Assembly: GCA_020029535.1 (NCBI GenBank)
Contig: JAIBJM010000022.1
Location: 1-52,228, forward strand
DNA length: 52,228 nucleotides
Direction: 5' to 3'
Origin: Gammaproteobacteria bacterium
GTDB lineage: Bacteria > Pseudomonadota > Gammaproteobacteria > Steroidobacterales > Steroidobacteraceae
Every line of letters begins with the position of its first letter. The first letter of the stretch is position 1. The position numbers and the translations under genes are program-made. The notes below the pieces were generated by a model. That model was not told where the DNA came from and did no database searches. It saw only the letters and a list, made by a program, of their open reading frames with translations. Shown here in pieces: positions 42,934 to 51,725 of this stretch.

Positions 42934-43335
42934 ATGGAGCACCGGTGGGGTCAGAGAATTCCGGCAGCGATTCCGGTCCGGCTGGTCGGTTATCCGGATA
43001 CTGTGGGTTCAGGTTGGCTGTGGGATGTCAGCATCAGCGGCGCTTTCATACTGACCGAACTTCGGCCGCCGCTGTTGTCATCCCTGGAGATCGAAGCGGA
43101 CTTGAGTCACTGCGGAGGTGACGTGGCTGAGCGCCTCGGCGGCTGGGTGGTGCGCCGCGACGCCGCTGGTATCGGGCTGGAGTGGAGCGAACTTGCGCCA
43201 GCTGTGCTGCGTGCCCTGCTGGGCAGCGAACTGGTTCAGCTGGGCACGTCTGCCCTGTTACCTGGAGCGTCTGCGCAGGGGCGTGCGTACGCTTTTCCAT
43301 CAACAGTCTGCCAATCCGGGGAGTGGTCATCATGA
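42934..43335 (+). CDS. PilZ domain cyclic-di-GMP receptor
   Basis: A 133-residue soluble protein. The cyclic-di-GMP motifs are intact: RxxxR is Arg4-WGQ-Arg8 and DxSxxG is DVSISG (31-36). The domain covers about residues 3-105, leaving a short tail. A strong GGAGG precedes ATG 42934. It is the first gene of a seven-gene run; its stop overlaps the DUF2892 start by 4 nt, suggesting that this run is linked to cyclic-di-GMP level. Confidence 0.88.
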   Translation: MEHRWGQRIPAAIPVRLVGYPDTVGSGWLWDVSISGAFILTELRPPLLSSLEIEADLSHCGGDVAERLGGWVVRRDAAGIGLEWSELAPAVLRALLGSELVQLGTSALLPGASAQGRAYAFPSTVCQSGEWSS

Positions 43336-43532
43336 GCATCGATCGTTGGGTACTGGCTTTTGCCGGGGCGATGGTTCTGGCGAGTGTCGCACTTGGCTAC
43401 GCCGTGCATGCCGGCTGGTTGTGGCTCGGGGTCTTTGTCGGCGCGAATCTGCTGCAGTCGGCGTTCACCGGGTTCTGCCCGCTGGCGATCATCCTGAAGA
43501 AATTCGGGGTCAAGCCCGGCGCCGCTTTCTGA
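43332..43532 (+). CDS. DUF2892 (YgaP-type) small membrane protein
   Basis: A 66-residue protein with two membrane segments separated by a short turn. It has the typical start [17 protein letters not shown] and end [20 protein letters not shown], the TGxCPL motif of DUF2892. The function is not established; such domains occur alone or fused to rhodanese in YgaP. It starts at an ATGA overlap with the PilZ gene and ends 8 nt before the RND adaptor. Confidence 0.88.
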   Translation: MSIDRWVLAFAGAMVLASVALGYAVHAGWLWLGVFVGANLLQSAFTGFCPLAIILKKFGVKPGAAF

Positions 43533-43540
43533 CGGGGTCG

Positions 43541-44611
43541 ATGATGCGAGGGGTTGCATGGCTCGCCGGGTGCGTGGTCCTGGTCGCAGGTTGCGGCGAT
43601 CGGCGTGAACCGGTGTCGCCGACGGCGGCGGTGCCCGGGCTGTCAGTCATCGTCGTGGCCCCGGAAACCGTGAGTCTGGAGCGCCGGCTCGACGGCACGA
43701 TCGAGGCGGTCAATCAGGCCACGGTGTCCGCGCAGACTTCCGGGCGTGTGGCCGAGATTCTCTACGACGTCAACGATTTCGTGCCAGCGGGGGCGGTCAT
43801 CATCCGCCTGCGCAGTGCGGAGCAGCGCAGCGGACTCGAGCGGGCGCAGGCGGCATTGCGCGAAGCAGCGGCGCAGGAGGCTGAAGCGCAGGCGCAGTAC
43901 AAACGGGTCGCCGCAATTTACGAAAAGCGTCTGATATCCAGGGCAGATCTCGATGAAGCCGAAGCGAAACGCGACAGCGCGGTTGCGCGGCTGGCGTCCG
44001 CGCAGGCTGCGGTCTCCGCAGCGCGCGAGGGCGTCAGTTACACGGAGATCCGCGCGCCCTACGCGGGCGTTGTGACCAGACGTCACGTCGAGCTCGGCGA
44101 GTCCGTGTCTCCCGGGGCGCCGCTGATGAGCGGTTTGTCGCTGCAGCGCCTGCGCGTCGCCGTGGACATTCCGCAGACGATCGTGGACGCCGTGCGCGAG
44201 CGGCGCAAGGCGGTGGTGTATCTGACCGACAGAGGCGGCGGGGAACGGCGCATCGATGCGGTCGGGCTCACCATCTTTCCGGTTGCTGCGCCACCGGCCA
44301 ATACCTTCCATGTGCGCGTCAGTCTGCCGGAGAACGCAGCGGCGCTGTATCCCGGCATGTTTGTCAAGATCGGGTTCGAGATTGGCGCGGCGCAACGCCT
44401 GCTGGTGCCGATGAGTGCACTGGTCGAGCGCGGCGAGTTGCGGGCAGTGTATGTGCTCGACAGCCAGGGCGGGACCTCGCTGCGTCAGCTGCGCACCGGC
44501 CATCGATACGGTGAACGCATCGAGGTGCTGGCGGGTTTGCGGGCGGGAGAAAAAGTCGCGCTCGATCCCGTCGCGGCCATGCGCCATCTGACCGGGGCGC
44601 CGGCTACATGA
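43541..44611 (+). CDS. RND efflux periplasmic adaptor (MFP) lipoprotein
   Basis: A 356-residue membrane fusion protein. The signal peptide ends at lipobox LVAGC (Cys18). A split lipoyl domain (GTIEAVNQATVSAQTSGRVAEI... and YTEIRAPYAGVVTRRHVELGESV) flanks a coiled-coil hairpin (about residues 100-165), followed by beta-barrel and membrane-proximal domains (LLVPMSALVERG; GLRAGEKVALDP). It links the inner-membrane pump to an outer-membrane channel; no channel gene is in the window. Its stop overlaps the pump gene by 4 nt. Confidence 0.93.
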   Translation: MMRGVAWLAGCVVLVAGCGDRREPVSPTAAVPGLSVIVVAPETVSLERRLDGTIEAVNQATVSAQTSGRVAEILYDVNDFVPAGAVIIRLRSAEQRSGLERAQAALREAAAQEAEAQAQYKRVAAIYEKRLISRADLDEAEAKRDSAVARLASAQAAVSAAREGVSYTEIRAPYAGVVTRRHVELGESVSPGAPLMSGLSLQRLRVAVDIPQTIVDAVRERRKAVVYLTDRGGGERRIDAVGLTIFPVAAPPANTFHVRVSLPENAAALYPGMFVKIGFEIGAAQRLLVPMSALVERGELRAVYVLDSQGGTSLRQLRTGHRYGERIEVLAGLRAGEKVALDPVAAMRHLTGAPAT

Positions 44612-47600
44612 GCGGGCCGCTGGGCCTGAGCGGCCGCATCGCCCGGCGTTTCCTCACCAGTCAATTGACGCCACTGCTGGCGCTGACTGCGCTGTTGCTG
44701 GGCGCGTTCGCCTGGCTGGTAACGCCGCGCGAGGAAGAACCGCAGATCGACGTTACCTTCGCGAACATTTTCATTGCCTATCCTGGCGCAAGCGCAATCG
44801 AGGTCGAGAACCTGGTCAGCACCCCCATGGAGCAGGTGCTCGGGGAAATCTCCGGCGTCGAACACATCTACTCGGTATCGCAGCCGGGGCTTGCGGTGCT
44901 CACCGTGCAGTTCGAGGTGGGCGAGGCGCGCTCCGAAGCCATCGTGCGGCTGTACAACGCCGTGTATTCGAACAAGGACTGGCGGCCAGCCAACGCCGGC
45001 ATTCTCGAGCCGCTGATCAAGCCGAAGGGCATCGACGATGTGCCGATCCTGACGTTGACGCTCTGGACGCTGGATCGCGGGCGCAGTGCGTTCGAGCTGG
45101 GGCAGGTGGCGCACGCCATCGAAGCCGAGCTGAAACGCGTGCCGGGGACGCGCAATGTCTACACGATCGGTGCTCCGGATAACGTCGTGCGGGTGGCGCT
45201 CGATCCGCAGCGTCTCGCGGGCTTCAATGTCACCGTTGCGGAACTGGCGCGCTCGCTGGAAGCCGCCAACCTGGTTCGTCAGGCCGGCGAACTGGTGGGT
45301 CCTGCTGCCGATGGAAGTCGCGTGACGCCGGTGCAGGCAGGGCAGTATCTGGCGGACCGCGATGAAGTGGCGGCGCTGGTGGTCGCGGTGCATGACGGTC
45401 GTCCGGTATATCTGGAAGATGTGGCCCAGGTCAGCGCCGGGCCGGACGACACCGAACAGCTGGTGTGGTTTGGAACGGGGCCGGATGCTGCCCTGCGCAA
45501 TCTGCCTGCCGCGGCGCACGCGCCGGCAGTCACGATCGCCCTCTCGAAGAAGCCCGGCACGAACGCCAGCGATGTGGCGGATGCCGTGGCCAGACGGGTC
45601 GAAATGCTCAAGGGCACGTTCATTCCGTCGGGCGTCGAGGCCACCGTGACCCGCAATTACGGTGTCACCGCCAACGACAAGGCACAGAAGCTGATCCAGA
45701 AGCTGATGTTCGCCACCGTCGCGGTGGTGGTGCTGGTGTTGCTGGCGGTCGGGCGCCGCGAGGCGGTCGTGGTGGGCGCGGCGGTGATCGTCACGCTGGC
45801 GGCGACGCTGTTTGCCTCCTGGGCGTGGGGCTTCACGATCAACCGCGTGTCATTGTTCGCGCTGATCTTCGCCATTGGCATCCTGGTGGATGATGCCATC
45901 GTGATCGTCGAGAACATCGAGCGCCATCTGCACCGGGGTGGCGACGCGCTGCAGCTGATTCCGCAGGCGGTGGATGAAGTGGGCGGGCCGACCATTCTCG
46001 CGACCTTCACGGTGATCGCCGCGCTGCTGCCGATGGCGTTCGTCAGCGGGCTGATGGGGCCGTACATGAGCCCGATTCCGATCAATGCCAGCATGGGCAT
46101 GGTGATTTCCCTGGCGGTGGCGCTGGTCTTCACGCCGTGGCTGTGCCGCAGGCTGCTGGGCAGACAGACGCAGGAACATGCCGCCGCACCGGCGGACGAT
46201 TCCAGGCTGCACCGTCTGTTTGCCCGTGTTCTGGGTCCTTTCATCGATGAGACCCGGGGCCGGCGCAACCGGCATCGTCTGTACGCCGCCATTGCAGTCG
46301 CCATTCTGCTGGCTGTCGCACTGGTGGCCGTGCAGTGGGTGGTTCTGAAGATGCTGCCCTTCGACAACAAATCCGAGTTCCAGGTGGTGCTCGACATGCC
46401 GGAGGGCACGACGCTGGAAGAGACCGCGCAGGTGCTCGATGAACTGACGCACGCGATCGCGAAGGTTCCGGAGGTCACGGACTATCAGGTCTACGCCGGT
46501 ACCGCTGCGCCCATCAATTTCAACGGCCTGGTGCGCCAGTACTACCTGCGCGCTGCGCCGGACCTCGGCGATGTGCAGGTCAACCTGGCCGACAAGCATC
46601 ATCGCGACCGTACCAGCCATGAGATTGCCGGTGCGGTGCGGCCGGCGCTGGCCGCGATCGGCAAACGCTACAACGCTGCCGTGCAGGTCGTGGAAGTGCC
46701 GCCCGGGCCGCCGGTGCAGGCGCCGCTGGTTGCCGAGGTGTACGGACCGTCTTACGACGCACAGCGCAGGCTTGCGGGCGAACTGCGGGACCTGTTCGAT
46801 ACCACGCCGGACATCGTCGATGTGAACGACAGTGTCGAGGGACCGGCTGAGCGACTGGTGGCCTCGATCGACCGGCAGAAAGCGGCACTTCTGGGTGTCG
46901 ATCAGGCGCAGGTGGTAAACACCGCTTCCATCGCCATCGATGGGCTCGATGCCACTTACGTGCATACGGGGCGCGAGCGCTATCCGATTCCCGTGCGCCT
47001 CAGACTCGGCGCCGGCGACAAGGCGGCCATCGAGCCCGTGCTGGAACTGGAGGTGCGCGCACGCGGCGATGCCGTGGTGCCGTTGTCCGAAGTCGCACGC
47101 GTCGAACGCCAGCCCTGGGATGGCGCGATCATTCACAAGGACCTGTTGCCGGTGGTGTTCGTCACCGGCGATCTGGCCGGCAAGCTCGACAGTCCCCTGT
47201 ACGGCATGTTCCGGCTCGTCAGGCGCATCGGGGTCGAGCAGCGGTTCGTCGCTCCGCCCGAGGATCCCAACCGCTTCGCCGTCAAGTGGGACGGCGAGTG
47301 GCGCATCACCTACGAGACTTTCCGCGACATGGGCCTAGCCTACTCAGTGGGGCTGATACTGATCTATCTGCTGGTGGTCGCGCAATTCAAATCCTATGCC
47401 GTGCCACTGATCATCATGGCGCCGATTCCGCTCACGATCATCGGCGTGATGCCGGGCCACGCCCTGCTCGGCGCTCAGTTCACCGCCACTTCGATGATCG
47501 GCATGATTGCGCTCGCCGGCATCATCGTGCGCAATTCCATCCTGCTGGTGGATTTCATCGACATGGAGCGAACCGCGGGCCGTCCCCTGCAGGAGGCGGT

Positions 47601-47844
47601 GGTCCGCGCCGCGGCCATCCGCGCCCGTCCGATCGCGCTGACCGCCGTGGCGGCCATGGCAGGCGCCTTCTTCATCCTCGACGATCCGATCTTCAACGGC
47701 CTGGCCGTGTCGCTGATCTTCGGCATCTTCGTATCGACACTGCTGACGCTGGTGGTTATTCCTGTGCTGTATCTGGCGTACAGAAAACGCTTCGGTGGCG
47801 TTGCGTGCTCGATATCGGCCCCTCTGAAATCAGGAGATTCATGA
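44608..47844 (+). CDS. RND efflux pump permease (AcrB/HAE type)
   Basis: A 1078-residue inner-membrane proton antiporter. Visible are TM1 after RRFLTSQLTPL, the porter-domain start YPGASAIEVENLVSTPMEQ, and TM4 with the proton-relay Asp pair in GILVDDAIVIVENIERH (about residue 427). TM10-12 follow, with LAGIIVRNSILLVDFID near the end. Length and duplication are normal for the family. The Asp pair favours organic substrates over heavy metals, but the actual substrate is unknown. It overlaps the adaptor and the host-attachment gene by 4 nt each. Confidence 0.94.
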   Translation: MSGPLGLSGRIARRFLTSQLTPLLALTALLLGAFAWLVTPREEEPQIDVTFANIFIAYPGASAIEVENLVSTPMEQVLGEISGVEHIYSVSQPGLAVLTVQFEVGEARSEAIVRLYNAVYSNKDWRPANAGILEPLIKPKGIDDVPILTLTLWTLDRGRSAFELGQVAHAIEAELKRVPGTRNVYTIGAPDNVVRVALDPQRLAGFNVTVAELARSLEAANLVRQAGELVGPAADGSRVTPVQAGQYLADRDEVAALVVAVHDGRPVYLEDVAQVSAGPDDTEQLVWFGTGPDAALRNLPAAAHAPAVTIALSKKPGTNASDVADAVARRVEMLKGTFIPSGVEATVTRNYGVTANDKAQKLIQKLMFATVAVVVLVLLAVGRREAVVVGAAVIVTLAATLFASWAWGFTINRVSLFALIFAIGILVDDAIVIVENIERHLHRGGDALQLIPQAVDEVGGPTILATFTVIAALLPMAFVSGLMGPYMSPIPINASMGMVISLAVALVFTPWLCRRLLGRQTQEHAAAPADDSRLHRLFARVLGPFIDETRGRRNRHRLYAAIAVAILLAVALVAVQWVVLKMLPFDNKSEFQVVLDMPEGTTLEETAQVLDELTHAIAKVPEVTDYQVYAGTAAPINFNGLVRQYYLRAAPDLGDVQVNLADKHHRDRTSHEIAGAVRPALAAIGKRYNAAVQVVEVPPGPPVQAPLVAEVYGPSYDAQRRLAGELRDLFDTTPDIVDVNDSVEGPAERLVASIDRQKAALLGVDQAQVVNTASIAIDGLDATYVHTGRERYPIPVRLRLGAGDKAAIEPVLELEVRARGDAVVPLSEVARVERQPWDGAIIHKDLLPVVFVTGDLAGKLDSPLYGMFRLVRRIGVEQRFVAPPEDPNRFAVKWDGEWRITYETFRDMGLAYSVGLILIYLLVVAQFKSYAVPLIIMAPIPLTIIGVMPGHALLGAQFTATSMIGMIALAGIIVRNSILLVDFIDMERTAGRPLQEAVVRAAAIRARPIALTAVAAMAGAFFILDDPIFNGLAVSLIFGIFVSTLLTLVVIPVLYLAYRKRFGGVACSISAPLKSGDS

Positions 47845-48362
47845 TGAAAACCCAGGCAATCGGCAACGCCGATGTCATTCGCGCCAGCCGCCATCGGATC
47901 TATGTGGTGGTCGCCGATGGGGGAGCGGCGCGCGTCCTGCATGCGCTGGGGGCCGATGGCGGCTCGGGGTTCGTCGAGATCGCACGCATCGAGCGCGCGT
48001 CGGCGCATCAGTCGGCCCGGGAGCTCGTCACTGATCGCACCGGGCGGGTATTCGACAGCGGCAGTCGCGTGGGTGTGGGACCCAGGAGTCATGCACGCCA
48101 CGGCGCGCAAAGCGATTACGATCCGCACGCGGTGGAAGTCGAACGCTTCGCAAAGCGGCTCGCCCGGTGCCTGGATATCGAGCGTCGCTGCGCTGGCATG
48201 GATGAGCTGATATTGATCGTCGAGCCCAGATTCCTCGGCGTACTGCGGCCGCGGCTTTCCACCACGACGCGGCGCCTGGTCAAGCGCGAGATCGCGCGCG
48301 ATCTGGTGCGCGCCGATGAGCGGCAAATCCGGCGCACGGCATTCTCGAAGCGGGCCAGATAG
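47841..48362 (+). CDS. Host-attachment family protein (bacterial eRF1-like)
   Basis: A 173-residue soluble protein with the features of the 'required for attachment to host cells' family, now grouped with bacterial eRF1-domain-3-like proteins: RIYVVVADGGAARVL at the start, then a variable middle, HAVEVERFAKRLARCL, LILIVEPRFLGVLRPRL, and a basic end. AGGAG lies 5 nt before ATG 47841, which overlaps the pump stop. Despite the family name, attachment has been shown only in rare cases; a ribosome or nucleic-acid link is inferred from fold. A decayed second copy lies at 41513-41656. Confidence 0.85.
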   Translation: MMKTQAIGNADVIRASRHRIYVVVADGGAARVLHALGADGGSGFVEIARIERASAHQSARELVTDRTGRVFDSGSRVGVGPRSHARHGAQSDYDPHAVEVERFAKRLARCLDIERRCAGMDELILIVEPRFLGVLRPRLSTTTRRLVKREIARDLVRADERQIRRTAFSKRAR

Positions 48363-48366
48363 CGCC

Positions 48367-49734
48367 ATGAGCCTGCGTCTGGGTTTTCTCGGCGCCGCCG
48401 GAACGGTCACCGGGTCGCGCTATCTGCTGGAGGCGGGCGGACGCCGGTTGTTGATCGACTGCGGCCTGTTCCAGGGTTACAAGCAGCTGCGGCTGCGGAA
48501 CTGGTCACCGCTGCCGTTCGATGCAGCCGCCATCGACGCGGTGATCCTCACGCACGCCCATATCGATCACAGCGGTTACCTTCCGAGACTGGTGAAGCTG
48601 GGATTCAGGGGGCCGGTGTTCTGTTCACCGGCGACGCTGGAGCTGTGCCGCATCCTGCTGCCCGACAGCGGTCATCTGCAGGAAGAGGATGCGAAGTTCG
48701 CCAATGCCCACGGCTTCTCGAAACATCATCCGGCGCTGCCGCTCTATACCCGCGCAGACGCCGATGCCTGCCTCGAACGGTTCAGGCCGGTCGGCGTCGG
48801 CAGCAGCTTCAGGCCTGCCGGCGGTGTTATGAGCGTACTGCAGCCGGCCGGGCACATCCTTGGGGCCACATTCGTCCGCGTCGAGCACCAGGGCACAGCG
48901 GTGACATTCAGCGGCGATCTCGGTCGTCCCGACGACGCGCTGATGAAGGCGCCCGCGGCGCCGGCACCCACCGATTATCTGGTGGTCGAATCCACCTATG
49001 GCAACCGGCGTCATCCCGCCATCGACGCCCGAGCGGAGCTTGCGGGCTGGCTGCGCAAGGCATGCGCGCGCGGCGGCGTCACCGTGATTCCCACTTTCGC
49101 CGTGGGCCGGGCGCAGACACTGCTGTGGCATATTGCGCAGCTCAAGGAGCATGGAGAGTTGCCGGATATTCCGGTATTTCTCGACAGCCCGATGGCCACC
49201 GACGCGACGGCGCTCTATCGGCTGTTTCACGAAGAGCATCGGCTGGGCGATGAGGAGAGCCGGCGCATGTGCGCGGCGGCGCGGTTCGTCAACACGGCGA
49301 AGCAATCCATGGCACTCGACAGTGGCAGCGGACCGATGATCGTGCTGTCTGCTGCAGGCATGGCCACTGGCGGTCGCGTGCTGCATCATCTGAAAGCATT
49401 CGCGCACGATCCGCGCAATCTGATCCTGTTTGCGGGATTTCAGGCGCCGGGTACGCGCGGCGCAGCGCTGGTGGCGGGCGCGCCGACGATCCGCATCCAC
49501 GGGCAGGAGCATGCTGTCAGGGCGGAGGTCGGGCAGCTCCAGGCGTCTTCATCGCATGCCGATGCCGATGAAGTGCTGGCCTGGATGCGGCAGCTCAGCT
49601 CGCCGCCGCGCCAGGTGTTCGTGACTCATGGCGAGCCCGGTGCCAGCGATGCATTGCGCCTTCGCATCGAGCACGAGCTCGGCTGGAATGCGACGGTGCC
49701 CGCTTATCGCGATGACGTCGAGTTGCAGCCATGA
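48367..49734 (+). CDS. MBL-fold beta-CASP nuclease (Ysh1/CPSF73-like)
   Basis: A 455-residue metallo-beta-lactamase enzyme. The zinc motif THAHIDHSGYLP (about residues 58-69), GHILGA and FSGDLGRPDD are present, followed by the beta-CASP insert (VESTYGNR; PTFAVGRAQ; FLDSPMA) and the C-terminal RMMBL region (SAAGMATGGRVLHHL; SSHADADEVLAW; VTHGEP). All metal ligands appear intact. Bacterial members are RNA-processing or degrading nucleases, often found near stress genes. It starts 4 nt after the host-attachment gene and overlaps the next gene by 4 nt. Confidence 0.92.
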   Translation: MSLRLGFLGAAGTVTGSRYLLEAGGRRLLIDCGLFQGYKQLRLRNWSPLPFDAAAIDAVILTHAHIDHSGYLPRLVKLGFRGPVFCSPATLELCRILLPDSGHLQEEDAKFANAHGFSKHHPALPLYTRADADACLERFRPVGVGSSFRPAGGVMSVLQPAGHILGATFVRVEHQGTAVTFSGDLGRPDDALMKAPAAPAPTDYLVVESTYGNRRHPAIDARAELAGWLRKACARGGVTVIPTFAVGRAQTLLWHIAQLKEHGELPDIPVFLDSPMATDATALYRLFHEEHRLGDEESRRMCAAARFVNTAKQSMALDSGSGPMIVLSAAGMATGGRVLHHLKAFAHDPRNLILFAGFQAPGTRGAALVAGAPTIRIHGQEHAVRAEVGQLQASSSHADADEVLAWMRQLSSPPRQVFVTHGEPGASDALRLRIEHELGWNATVPAYRDDVELQP

Positions 49735-50306
49735 AACGCAAACGAGCCGCAGGTGCCCATCCCGTCAGCACCGTGGGCGTGCGCGTCAAGCGCCTCGGGC
49801 AGTTGTTCAACTCGCTCGATCCGAGCCCGTTCTGGGATCAGGACCTGGACAAGGAAGCCGCTGAATTCCTGGAGACGGAGTTTCGCGACAAGCCGCGCGA
49901 TCATGCCTGGGTGCTGAACGTGACGACGGCCGACGTCGGGACCTACAGCGAGCATGACGTGCAGGAGGCCGTCAAACGCTATTACCAGCGTTCGGAGGAA
50001 TCCATCCGTCAGCGGACGCGCGAACGGTACCGCATCGGCCGCCTGGCGCTTGCGCTCGGTGTCGGTGTATTCATTGCCTGCATGGCCGGTCGCGAGCTGT
50101 TGAATGCGGCGCTTCCGGGCGGTGCTCCGTTCGTCCTCGACGAAGGGCTGATCGTGCTGGCGTGGATCGCGCTGTGGCTGCCGACGGAGCATTTCGTTTA
50201 TGACATCGTGCCGTTGATCCGCGAGCGACGCTTCTTCGAGCGGCTGGTGCAGATGCGCGTGCATGTGCGCATGGAGCAATCGTCTCCGGACTTCGGAAAG
50301 GAGTGA
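49731..50306 (+). CDS. Hypothetical two-TM membrane protein
   Basis: A 191-residue protein starting in an ATGA overlap with the nuclease gene. The N-terminal half is soluble and acidic (FNSLDPSPFWDQDLDKEAAEFLETEF; DVQEAVKRYYQRSEESIRQRTRERYRIG, in blocks), and two membrane segments lie at about residues 100-120 and 138-155, with a basic C-terminal tail. I do not recognise a characterised family. It ends the seven-gene run. Its last 109 bp overlap the CHAD gene on the other strand. Confidence 0.75.
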   Translation: MKRKRAAGAHPVSTVGVRVKRLGQLFNSLDPSPFWDQDLDKEAAEFLETEFRDKPRDHAWVLNVTTADVGTYSEHDVQEAVKRYYQRSEESIRQRTRERYRIGRLALALGVGVFIACMAGRELLNAALPGGAPFVLDEGLIVLAWIALWLPTEHFVYDIVPLIRERRFFERLVQMRVHVRMEQSSPDFGKE

Positions 50307-51130
50307 AAGTATGGCTCAAGACGCGCTCGTTTCCGTGCCGCCTCTTTGCGCAACCCGGCTTTCAGTGGTTTGGATAGAGCAGGCTGCAATGGCTGCTGTT
50401 TCAGCCAGCGCCGTATCTGTTCGAAGTCGTGCAGATCCCCGAGGCAGTTCTGCAGGTCATGCAGCAGTGTAGACGCCTTCATGTCGCGGCTTCGTCCCAC
50501 CCGGGTACCACCGGCATCGAGCAGATAGCGGCACTTCTTGACGCGGATACGCAGGGCATGAAGCCGGCCCGGTGTGTCGGGGTTCTGCCCGACGGCGCGA
50601 ACCATCTTCTTCCACTGGCGCCGCAGTGTGCTCGCCAGCAGCTCATCGGCGCGGGCGCCCGGCTCGAAGATCGAGCAATCGTCAATGAGCCGGGCCAGCG
50701 CGCGCCGTCGTTCACGTGAGGATCCGGAGTGCAGTTGCTCCTGCAGTCGCTGCCGTGCTTTCCGGCGCATGGATTGCAGGGCCGCCATGACTTCGTGAGC
50801 CGCCACGACGGAGCTGCCATCCATGTCACGCAACATCGGCAGCAGGATTCCGCAACGGATGTCCGCGTCGCGCACCGCGCCGAGCTGATCGGCGATGTCT
50901 TTCAGGTCGCGTTGCAACCGCGAGCTGGCCGATGCGGCGATCGCTGGCGCCAAGGCGGACAGGATGGTTCGCAACCGCCGGACGGCAACGCGCGCCTTGT
51001 GCACGTCCTCGGCGCTGCAGCGATGGGCCAGCCGACCGAGCAATGCACGCGAGGCGCGGTAATGGGTGCGCGCCAGAGTCTGTACGGTCCAGCGACGATT
51101 CGTCCCGTGCGCGGCCGCTTTATGCGCCAT
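50198..51130 (-). CDS. CHAD domain protein
   Basis: A 310-residue helical protein starting at ATG 51130, 7 nt after GAGGG. The conserved CHAD features are present: VHKARVAVRRLRTILSAL near residue 45, the internal repeat ALRIRVKKCRYLLDAGG (about residue 195), and many Arg/Lys/His on helices. CHAD domains bind polyphosphate and localise to polyphosphate granules. The last 25 or so residues lack family features and are encoded opposite the end of the membrane protein gene. It lies 10 nt downstream of OsmC on the same strand. Confidence 0.9.
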   Translation of the reverse strand: MAHKAAAHGTNRRWTVQTLARTHYRASRALLGRLAHRCSAEDVHKARVAVRRLRTILSALAPAIAASASSRLQRDLKDIADQLGAVRDADIRCGILLPMLRDMDGSSVVAAHEVMAALQSMRRKARQRLQEQLHSGSSRERRRALARLIDDCSIFEPGARADELLASTLRRQWKKMVRAVGQNPDTPGRLHALRIRVKKCRYLLDAGGTRVGRSRDMKASTLLHDLQNCLGDLHDFEQIRRWLKQQPLQPALSKPLKAGLRKEAARKRARLEPYFHSFPKSGDDCSMRTCTRICTSRSKKRRSRINGTMS

Positions 51131-51140
51131 GGCGGTGCCC

Positions 51141-51587
51141 TCAACGCGAGTCGGTAGCCGAGACGATTTCCGTCTCAAGCGTGCGGGTTCCATGCAGGGA
51201 ATTGGCGATCAGGCAGTCGTGTTCGGCGCGTTCGAGCAGTCCACGTGCCTTGTCGTGATCGCTGCCCGCGGCTACGGTGAGCACTGCAGCGGTGGCGAAC
51301 CGCGTGAACCGGGCGATTCCTTCGGTGCGTTCCAGCGTCCCGTCGACGCGGCAGTCGAGTTGCAGCCAATCGAAGCGCGCCGCGCGTGCCAGGCTGCGGA
51401 AGGTCAGGATGAAGCAGTCGGCTACCGCGGCGCAGAGCAGATTTTCCGGCGACCAGAAGCCGACTGGCCCATCGAACTGCGGCGGCGGCGCCGTGGCGAT
51501 GTCCGGCAATTGTGATGAGGAGACCATGACAGGTCCCGCCGCGGATCCGGCGGCGGAGACCCGATAGATGTGCGGATATGGATGCAT
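51141..51587 (-). CDS. OsmC family peroxidase-like protein
   Basis: A 148-residue protein of the OsmC/Ohr superfamily, which reduces organic hydroperoxides using two cysteines. Both are visible, in VADCFILTF and ERAEHDCLIANSL, with the SPENLLCAA segment before the first. AGGGA lies 7 nt before ATG 51587. It is probably transcribed together with CHAD. The 138-nt divergent region upstream contains a TACGTAT element (51652-51658) about 65-70 nt from this start. Confidence 0.9.
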   Translation of the reverse strand: MHPYPHIYRVSAAGSAAGPVMVSSSQLPDIATAPPPQFDGPVGFWSPENLLCAAVADCFILTFRSLARAARFDWLQLDCRVDGTLERTEGIARFTRFATAAVLTVAAGSDHDKARGLLERAEHDCLIANSLHGTRTLETEIVSATDSR

Positions 51588-51651
51588 CTGAATTCCCTGA
51601 TGAGCGGTATACAGTGCAAGGCAGGAACTGTCCTCGGGACAATAGGACTTC

Positions 51652-51658
51652 TACGTAT
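51652..51658. promoter_or_regulatory. TACGTAT element in osmC/ppsA divergent region
   Basis: A palindromic TACGTA core about 65 nt before the OsmC start and about 70 nt before the ATG at 51726, matching the core of the element at 42845-42860. Confidence 0.3.
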
Positions 51659-51725
51659 GGACGCCAATCATGGCCGCATGCAGCCTGTCCGCATCTTCGG
51701 TGAAGCGGATGGGTGAGTGGTGGGA

